A DNA stretch of 64,000 nt, from NCBI GenBank assembly GCA_944990035.1, contig CALYLX010000128.1, forward strand, positions 1,116,001 to 1,180,000, written 5' to 3'. The position numbers and the translations under genes were made by a program. Below are positions 56,753 to 64,000 of the stretch, one piece after another (within the stretch, counting starts at the first letter, position 1; each line of letters begins with the position of its first letter). The stretch is from Clitopilus passeckerianus. Lineage: Eukaryota > Basidiomycota > Agaricomycetes > Agaricales > Entolomataceae. The notes below the pieces were generated by a model. That model made no database searches. It was not told where the DNA came from and worked only from the letters and a program-made list of their open reading frames with translations.

Positions 56753-57235
56753 ATGTCCATCCCAACTCCCCCCCTCTCGCCTTGTGCTCCACCAAAATTT
56801 CTCCCCTCCCAGACATCCCCTCGGTTGGATGCCACTGAACAGATGTTACACACACTTATAAGTTTCTACGAGAAAGAGCGTATTTGGGTAGCCAATGCTC
56901 GCACGAAGTTGCGTCAGATGCATCTCAGAGATTCGTCGCCGTCGGACCATTGGCCGTCGCCTCCCCCGACAGAAAGAAAGAGCGAAAGTTCTACACCCAC
57001 GAAATCGGCCACATCTCCAACCAGTAGCACAAGTCCGTTCAAGATGGCGGGCATGGATCGTAAAGCGGGTCATAAGCCGCCAATTAAGCCAGGAGGAGGC
57101 CGCCAGGTCTCTCCAAGGGACAAGGAACGCGTTGCGGCGATGTTCGAGCAAATGGTACAGACACGGCTGGAAAGCTGCGAAAGGGTTCTGCGTCTAGTGA
57201 GGGCAGCAAATCGCCCAGACTTCCCTCATCTGTGA
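56753..57235 (+). CDS. Small helical protein of unknown function
   Basis: A single-exon 160-aa ORF. I do not recognise it. A Pro/Ser-rich start is followed by a helix with heptad character (TEQMLHTLISFYEKERIWVA, then NARTKLRQMHL). A disordered Ser/Thr/Pro/Lys-rich middle part leads to a C-terminal helix (KERVAAMFEQMVQTRLESCE, then RVLRLVRAA). Two helices joined by a flexible linker suggest a small scaffold or complex subunit. The start is 205 bp from the divergent EMC10 start, supporting a real promoter. Confidence 0.6.
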   Translation: MSIPTPPLSPCAPPKFLPSQTSPRLDATEQMLHTLISFYEKERIWVANARTKLRQMHLRDSSPSDHWPSPPPTERKSESSTPTKSATSPTSSTSPFKMAGMDRKAGHKPPIKPGGGRQVSPRDKERVAAMFEQMVQTRLESCERVLRLVRAANRPDFPHL

Positions 57236-58132
57236 CCTGACCCTGACTACCGGGGTTCTCGGCAAGTAATCTCATTGGCTGATATTGTTCAACCAATAAT
57301 AACGATCCATCATTTCGCTCAGATTACCCGTTGGGTCGGCATTCAGTAATCGAAAGCGACCGCTGGATGGTCATTCGATGGAGACTATTGTGGAAGGAAG
57401 GTTTAGTTGAATGAAAAAGCAGTAATAATTGCGGATACTACCTTTAAACCTTTGAACATGTACATTACTTTCACTGCTTTCCATTTCAATCACCTATCGT
57501 CATCATCATGGACAAGGGCGAACTGTCAGAGATTTATCATGTGTTCCATGCGGAGTTTTGGTTGGGAATGTGAAGAGTGAAGCCGTGGAGGGAATCGACC
57601 AAAGTTCTACCAGTTTTGATTGGCTAGATCCTCCGTGGCGGTGGCGGTAGAGTCCAAAAGTAGTAGTAGCCAATCAGAACAAATATATCGTAGGTCCAGT
57701 TTGCAGCCTGGAAGCTTCTGTCGTTGAGATCCAGGTTGCTCGCCGTGTCGTTATCGTCCTTCAATCGGAATAAAGCTGTTCATTCCCAAGAATAGCAACT
57801 GGAACAGCAAATCTTCGTCAAGGAGCCAGTAAGATTAACCGCCATAATGAATCGAAGCAGACGTGTCCAATCCCAATGACTTTGGGTGTTCGGACTTGAA
57901 ATTACAAAGTACCCGTAGCAAAACGTCTGCCGTGCTGCTCAGAGTCGTCAGCATGAGCCATCGGCATGTAAAGCGGCTCGAGCGCCCTGACTGTGCATGT
58001 CGAAAGGGCAGTGGGGTCGCTGACAAATCATTCCGCAAACACAACGCAACCACGGCCTGAGCCCACTTTCTGTCAAATACAAGCCAGTCATTCTTTCACT
58101 TTTCTTTTGTTTCTACCGTCTCTCTGTAACTT
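57236..58132. other. Intergenic upstream of the Bsd2-like gene
   Basis: These 897 bp hold the 3' UTR of the small unknown gene and the promoter of the Bsd2-like gene. A C/T-rich tract lies at 58080-58130 just before the start codon. No further gene was seen. Confidence 0.4.
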
Positions 58133-59629
58133 ATGCCGAGCGCTCGGTATACCGCTCTCAGTTCAGAGGCAGACCATGACGACCATGCACCACCAAGAGA
58201 CGACATGGAGGCAGCCTTCGATTACTCAGACGACGAAGACGACGAGCCATCCGAATCTCATCCCCTAAATCCTACACCAACCTCTCCTTCAAGATTCTCT
58301 GCTCCAACTGCCCAACCACATCTGCCTGGAACTTATGACTTTGAAAGGGTGGATTATGATTATCCACCTCCAGGATCACCTCCACTCCCCTCAGCAACCG
58401 CGTTACCTAATGACTTCGGGAACTCGAATGGGTTCGTTCCTTCTGAGAGCTCAGTCCCTCGACCTGGGCCTCGACGAAACTGGCTCCAGCGGTCAGCAGC
58501 TGCCATTCTACCTAACGAGGTTGCCACGCGGATAGGAATCCTGCCACAGCGTCCAAGTGGCCCTGTTGGTGGTGGTGTCAATAACGATGGTGTTTTCGCC
58601 AACGTTACTGCCAAACCCAATAGACCGGTCAGAGTCCAAGAAGGTGCGTAAACTGTCTTTGTGAAATCATGTTTTCAGTCTAATTACGAATTACAGGCGA
58701 CGATACGTACGTTGTACCTGAAGATAGTCGCTCAGATGCACCACCATCATACGCAGCAGCTCAGGCAGACGCAGTGCCTACCTACTGGGAGACCACAGTT
58801 CACGCACCCTTTGCGCCAGGAATGGCGGGCGAAATCATGGTCGACTCCCTCGCTACCGGGTCTCTCTTTTCCTTCCTGTGGAACATGCTGGTTTCAATAT
58901 CGTTCCAATTTGTTGGCTTCCTGCTGACGTACCTGCTACATACCACACATGCTGCAAGATTAGGCTCGCGAGCAGGACTTGGTGTCACATTGATTCAATA
59001 TGGATTTGCATTGAGGAGCAATAAGGATAACGTTGATCAAACGGGAGAGGCAAATCCATGGGGAATACCCACAAGGCCTTATGACGGATTTTCAACAAAT
59101 TCTACTTCTCCTGATGAGGCCAAAAGTCTGGCTGAGCAACAAGTCGATGCCCTCGTGGCGGATGCAACGACCGAATGGTTGTCGTTCTTCTTAATGACAG
59201 TCGGTAAGTCTGATTGCTCATGGATGGCGAAGCCACAGGAACTGATTCATACTCACAGGCTGGTTCATTCTTCTCACTTCCCTACTGGGCTACTGGCGTG
59301 TCAAGCGATGGGAAAGGAGTATTCTCGCCTCTCAGCGTGATACTTCCAGCACCCCTGCCCCAACCGCAGCGGAGTCATCGGCCACACCATTCTCCTTGTT
59401 ATCACGCGTGGACAACACTTTCGCTCTACAGGGTTCATCACGTCTGGATGTACTCCGTGCAGGGTTCGGACTCGGCAACAGACATGATGCTGGACCCGAT
59501 GACCCAGCTGCGAGGAGGGCGGAAGAGGGCGAGAGTATGCTTATCGATCCAACGAATCCCCAACACCGGGAGATAATCGAGAACGATAGACGGTTAGAGA
59601 GGAATTTGAGAGATGCTGGGTTCATATAA
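58133..59629 (+). CDS. Bsd2/Ndfip-like adaptor of Rsp5 ubiquitin ligase
   Basis: Exons 58133-58643, 58697-59203 and 59259-59629 join in phase to 462 aa. The cytosolic N-terminus is acidic (DDMEAAFDYSDDEDDE), as in Bsd2, and has a PPSYA motif (PPxY) for WW domains of Nedd4/Rsp5. Three hydrophobic segments follow (LFSFLWNMLVSISFQFVGFL, LGVTLIQYGFAL, FFLMTVGWFILLTSLLGYW), the DUF2370 membrane core. Bsd2 works at the Golgi/endosome in metal-transporter ubiquitination. The C-terminus is charged and helical. The family call is good because the acidic motif, PPxY and three helices appear in the right order. Confidence 0.85.
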
Positions 59630-60099
59630 TCTCGTTTACGTTGTATATTATTTCTATTCACGATGGATGTTTTCGGACTCTATTTTTCTGCTAAATCCAT
59701 AATTAATCCTGGAATGATCAACATAGGAAACACACCTGACCGCCTCAAGACAACCCACAACTGTGACTTCATTAATCCTGCGCCACGGAATCAAATGTTT
59801 ATTTGGCTTTGCTGCCACCTAGGGTACTGGTATACATCACGGCAACTTGTCGGAGAAACAGCTTTATTCAAGACCATAACCACTTGACTGTAGAACTACT
59901 CGGAAGGGCTAGGGACACGACGCCTTATGCTGGTTGCGCGTTCAGCGACGCGACCCACTCGACTCAGATGGTCCGGATGCGATTGCCGTGGTTTTTCCGG
60001 ACCGTAGACTCCTGAGTAACTCTCAGCTGGTATAAATATCATGATTCTTCGCCCCTATGTGAACGATATCGCAATCAGTCGCAGCCGCAGCCCACAATC
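59630..60099. other. Intergenic between Bsd2-like and GNAT genes
   Basis: These 470 bp hold the 3' UTR of the Bsd2-like gene and the promoter of the acetyltransferase. TATAAAT at 60031-60037 is a possible TATA box 63 nt before the ATG. No other gene was recognised. Confidence 0.4.
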
Positions 60100-60719
60100 A
60101 TGTCTGTCACTATTCGCAAAGCCACAGAAGCCGACGAGGCTGCCCTATCCCGAATCTGTCTCCTCACCGCAGACGCAGGCAAATCTGCTGAACCTCTACA
60201 CGATTACAAGGAGCTACCAGGCCTAACGTATGCCGTCCCGTATGTCAAGCTCCCGACAACCTGGGGGTTCGTGATGGAGGTCGATGACACGAAAGAGATC
60301 GTTGGCTATGTCGTTGGTGCTAAAGACACCCGTGCCTACGAGGCCTACGCTGCCGAGCACTGGTGGCCATCTCTTGCAGAGAAATACCCTACTTCGATCG
60401 CGTCGAAATCGGGAGACGTCTACTACACCAACTTATTCAGGAAAATGCATACTGCACCTGAAGCCGACATCGACTTCTCGACGGCGCACCTCCATATCGA
60501 CATTTTGGAATCACACCAGAGGCAAGGATGGGGTAGGAAGTTGATTGGGACTGCTGTCAATTATCTCAAAGGGAGAACATCAAAGGGGAGGGTGTATGGT
60601 TGGGTATGGATCCTAGGAATATCGAAGCCAGGAAGTTCTACAAGAAACTTGGATTCCAGAACATCGAGGGTGCAGACGAAAACCAGCTGGGTATCAAGTT
60701 TGCGGACTGGAAGGATTAG
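60100..60719 (+). CDS. GNAT-family N-acetyltransferase
   Basis: A single exon of about 206 aa. The start VTIRKATEADEAALSRICLL is the GNAT beta1-alpha1 region. VMEVDDTKEIVGYVVGAKDT is the central beta hairpin, and LHIDILESHQRQGWGRKLI is the acetyl-CoA pyrophosphate loop (Q-R-Q-G-W-G). The reading frame changes at about 60565-60580, in the run CTCAAAGGGAGA. After that, MDPRNIEARKFYKKLGFQN and LGIKFADWKD complete the fold, ending with TAG 60717-60719. One extra G in GGG would join them. The uncorrected frame runs to the same end without the helix. Some fungal proteins of this type are annotated as beta-N-acetylglucosaminidase-like, but the substrate is unknown here. Confidence 0.75.
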
Positions 60720-60821
60720 AGTTTGCGAGGGGTGTGTTTATTAAAGCTGATGTTGTCCTCCATTGTAAACAAACAATCGAACCTGTCGCGTTCAGAATCA
60801 CGTCGCGTCTTGCACAGTACC

Positions 60822-63416
60822 ATGTCCGACGACCAACAACAGACCTCGCCGAGATCTCTACGGTCTGTGCCACGCGCTGTGGTATCTCATCTGCGCAGTG
60901 CTCGGCGAGCATTGAACCCGTTCGACGCAACTTCTTCGGCCAGTCAACCAACCCCAGTAGCGGACTATGGCGAGGACCAGGACGAGTGGGATCTACCACG
61001 CCACAACACTACTGGCCACGATCAACGACCTGAAGGACATTCCAATAATCCATTTCTGAATGGGGGAAGACCTCAATCTCAAAACACTTTAGGTGTTCCT
61101 CAGCCTGGTCCCAATACACATCGTGGCTCCGTTTGGAGCGAAGCAACCTTGACCAACAATGAAAGTGACGATGACGAGTCACGGTATTCGCTCTCGTCGT
61201 ATCAGCATCCGTATGAAATTCCACCGCCAGAACAAGCCTACCGACCACCAGGTTCAAACGACGGGTATCCACGACGTCGATCCGTGTGCTTTGCGGATAG
61301 ACCAGTTCAGATACAGCGAACACCTTCCCCGCCTGAGGGTTCGGATGAGGACGAGGAAGTCGACCTTGCATATGAGAGGGCTCTCAAAAAGCGTGGCATA
61401 CCCTCAAACATTGTCGATCTGCGTACTCTAGAAGGGAGGCCGTCTAACGCTGAAGAAGTCCGCGAAACCCCAAGGGGCTTCCCTGACCACTACACGTCGA
61501 ACCTATACACAAGCAAACGACCTAATATTCGTCAGCGGGACTCTATGGCCTCTATGGTCTCAACCGATTCCGTTCTCTGGGATCCTGACGATCCTCGCGT
61601 GACAGGGATAGAAGCGAAAGAGTTAGAATGCCCCACCGATATCGAAAAGAACGCCCTGAAACAAATGGACTACAAAGCGCGAAGGAAACACTTGAATCGC
61701 GTCAGGATTGAGTATAACATCTCTTGTAATTTTGATTTCTGGTTATCGGCTCTCAAAGTTGACTAGGTTTTTTCAGCTATGATAGACCGCCAGAACTTCC
61801 TCATCAAGCTAGCGAAGGCACTCATGAGCTTTGGGGCACCGTCTCACCGGATTGAGTCTCAACTTGTAGCTGCTGCTCGGATCCTGGAAGTGGAAGCTGA
61901 ATTCATACATCTGCCCAATGTCATTATATGCTCTTTTGGCGATCAAGATATGGGCTGCTCGGATACCCATTTTATCCGATGTTCAGGACGACTCGCTCTA
62001 GGAGCTCTCCATAAAGTACATACAACCTATCGCCATGTGGTACATGACGAAATTAGTGCCAAAGAAGCCACAGCTCAGCTTGACAAGATCCTCACCTCTC
62101 CGCCTCTGTATGGAAAAAACGCGCGAATTTCCCTTGCTTTCTGTTTGTCTGCCCTCATCTGTCCTTTGGCTTTCGGTGGCTCTTTTCTCGATATGTGGAT
62201 CGCGGGCCTCGGTGCACTGGTGCTATCCCTTCTGCAAATCCACGTCGCGGCGAAAAGTGCCATGTATGCGAATGTGTTTGAGTAAGTAGTGCTCTTCCCC
62301 TTCGACAGAGTTTGCTCAACGGCTGGTTAAAGAATTACTGTCGCAATCCTTGTTTCGTTCACCGCCCGTGGGTTAAGCAGCATCAAGGATCAGATATTCT
62401 GCTACACGGCCATTTCGTCGTCCGCGATCATTGGTATACTGCCCGGCTACCTTATTTGTGAATTCATCTCGACAACCACCAACTCCAGATACTAACTCGT
62501 TGATGTAGTGAGCAGCTCCCTTGAACTCGCCTCCAAGAACATTGTATGCGGTAGCGTCAAGATGGTATACGCCCTAATATACACACTGTTCCTCGTAAGC
62601 TTCCAACCATCCCCATCTCGGCCAGAAGTTTGAAGTAATTTGCAGGGATTTGGGCTTCAGATTGGCTCAGATATGTATCTCCTATTCGATCGACAACACA
62701 AGAAAAGACTTGCAACTTTGAATGCCGCCGTCACAAAGGCTATCATCCTTACAGGCAGCTGGGTGACTGACAATGTCACCTCTGGATCTACCCTTGGTGG
62801 TGATAGCACTCTTCCTCTCGCTGGAACTTGGACCTTCACGCGTGCTGCTAACAAAGACCATTTCAACATCGTCAATGGTTGCTACAGACCTGAAACAGCT
62901 CCTTGGTACCAACAACCCTTTCCGTGGTGGACAGCATTTCTCATCGTGCCCACGTTCTCGTTCTTGCTTTCCTTGGCCAATCTACAGCCGATTTACAGCA
63001 AGCAGTTGCCGGTTATGGTTGTGATCTCGTGCTGCTCTTACGCTTCGAACAAGATTGCGAACCAATTTATCTTCAATCGGTCCGATATCGTGTCTGCTAT
63101 TGGTGCCTTCACCGTTGGCCTACTGGGCAACATGTACTCGAGAAAGATGGGAGGGACGGCATTCACTGCAATGGTCCCAGGTGTTCTATTTCTTGTTCCC
63201 GTAAGTACCTCGTGATGTTTCGATGATCATCTGCTGAACGAGCCTCGACAGTCTGGGCTCTCGCAAGCAGGAGGGATTACTGCCAACGGCGGTGGAATCG
63301 ATATTGGAGGAGCCATGATTGCAGTGACAATCGGCATCACCGTAGGATTATTCATGAGTCAGGCGCTAGTGTATGCCTTTGGGACCAGGAAGAATGCTGC
63401 CATGTTTTCGTTCTAA
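60822..63416 (+). CDS. PRM10/ThrE-type (DUF1212) membrane protein
   Basis: A multi-exon gene. Exon 1 (60822-61725) encodes an acidic, disordered cytosolic N-terminus of about 300 aa, starting MSDDQQQTSPRSLRSVPRAV. The membrane core starts in exon 2 (61777-62281) with RQNFLIKLAKALMSFGAPSH and RIESQLVAAARIL, FIHLPNVIICSFGD and YGKNARISLAFCLSALICPL. It ends with IDIGGAMIAVTIGITVGLFM and YAFGTRKNAAMFSF. These are the ThrE/PRM10 repeats (ten or so helices). In yeast Prm10 is induced by pheromone; bacterial ThrE exports threonine. The substrate is unknown. The start MSDDQ was chosen because the upstream frame lacks support. Confidence 0.85.
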
Positions 63417-63538
63417 GATAGAGTTGCATTTACAAACTATCCACCTTTTCACGTCGCCAGTAGTTTCAGCCCAGAGGTATGAGGTGATATGTAATCCTTG
63501 TAAATAGCAAAATTCATATATAGCTAGTTTGAACTAGC

Positions 63539-64000
63539 TTAGAACATGACGGCAGGAGAGTTCTCTACCCCCTCAATAGGCACCTTGTGTCCAACCAGGG
63601 ATCGAATATCGTTGATGCCGTAGCGAATCATAGTTGGCCGCTCAAGACTCAGTCCCCATCCATGCACGCGGACATCCTTCGGGAAGCCCATGGGCTCAAG
63701 CATTTCAGGCCGGAACATGCCACTGTTGCCCACCTCCACCCATCGATTCAGCATGGGATGGAAAGCGAAGATTTCCAGCGAAGGTTCTGTGTACGGATTG
63801 TACGCCGGCTTGAATCTGACCTGAGTAATACCCATCTTTCCGAAGAAGACACGCATGAAGCCTGTATCCCTGGGTCAGAAATGTAGATGAAGAGACGAGG
63901 TAGAATACAGACCGATGAGATCTGCAAGCGTCAGTCCGCGATCCGCGACAACACCCTCGACTTGATGGAATTCTGCAAGATGTGTTTTGTCCATGGCCTC
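63539..64000 (-). CDS. FRS2: Phenylalanyl-tRNA synthetase alpha subunit, 3' portion only
   Basis: The C-terminal part of the catalytic subunit, cut by the window edge. Exons 63913-64000 ([20 protein letters not shown], then RGLTLADLI) and 63861-63539 are joined by a 51-nt intron. The second exon has [31 protein letters not shown] (motif 3 start), [19 protein letters not shown] and [20 protein letters not shown]. This part holds class II motifs 2 and 3 and the Phe pocket. It is convergent with the PRM10-like gene, 122 bp between stops. Confidence 0.95.

Noticed and set aside
1..64000. Transposons, CRISPR arrays or prophage
   Set aside because: No transposase, reverse transcriptase, long terminal or regularly spaced repeats were recognised.

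Overview
The window is nuclear DNA of a filamentous basidiomycete, most likely an agaricomycete. Genes are closely packed on both strands, split by many short (about 45-65 nt) GT-AG introns, and carry fungal families such as MIPC synthase, ICMT, MCR1, Pcf11, PRM10 and secreted GtaA glutaminases. No tRNA, rRNA, transposon or CRISPR array was recognised. Exon joins were worked out by eye from splice signals, reading phase and family conservation; they are not experimentally supported.

Layout. 0-4.6 kb: 3' part of an MFS transporter, a MIPC-synthase-like glycosyltransferase, and a Swt1-like PIN-domain nuclease. 4.9-13.5 kb: pre-mRNA cleavage factor Pcf11, ribosomal protein uL6 (RPL9), isoprenylcysteine methyltransferase STE14, mitochondrial EF-G2 (GFM2/MEF2), and an acidic nuclear-type protein of unknown function. 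14-22 kb: NADH-cytochrome b5 reductase MCR1, xylitol/sorbitol dehydrogenase, a Ran1-like kinase, and cobalamin-independent methionine synthase. 22.4-27.6 kb: CPD photolyase, Dom34/pelota, and a TXNDC9/Plp1-type protein. 27.7-36.6 kb: a secreted-enzyme island of two GtaA-like glutaminases flanking a GH18 chitinase. 36.6-42.4 kb: a gene-poor stretch with two orphan low-complexity proteins. 42.4-47.4 kb: a WTAP/Mum2-like coiled-coil protein, a STEEP1-family zinc protein, and an AVO2-like ankyrin protein. 47.8-64 kb: a SUT/SLC45-type sugar transporter, DPH6, PheRS beta, EMC10, a small unknown protein, a Bsd2/Ndfip-like protein, a GNAT acetyltransferase, a PRM10/ThrE-like membrane protein, and the 3' part of PheRS alpha.

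Themes. Translation genes are frequent: RPL9, GFM2, Dom34, DPH6 and both PheRS subunits, the last two only about 8 kb apart. Several pairs share very short bidirectional promoters: DPH6/PheRS beta 105 bp, STE14/GFM2 119 bp, Dom34/TXNDC9 141 bp. The glutaminase-chitinase-glutaminase block looks like a nitrogen-scavenging locus; its first glutaminase and the chitinase share a 364-bp promoter holding two inverted repeats.

Cautions. Six otherwise conserved genes need a one-base frame change (Pcf11, GFM2, the second glutaminase, the sugar transporter, PheRS beta and the GNAT protein). Most of these fall at short homopolymers or simple repeats, which suggests assembly indels more than decay. Four introns appear to be GC-AG. 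I found no clear evidence of a wholly new system. The least explained material is the 36.6-42.4 kb stretch and the unknown proteins at 12.6-13.5 and 56.8-57.2 kb.
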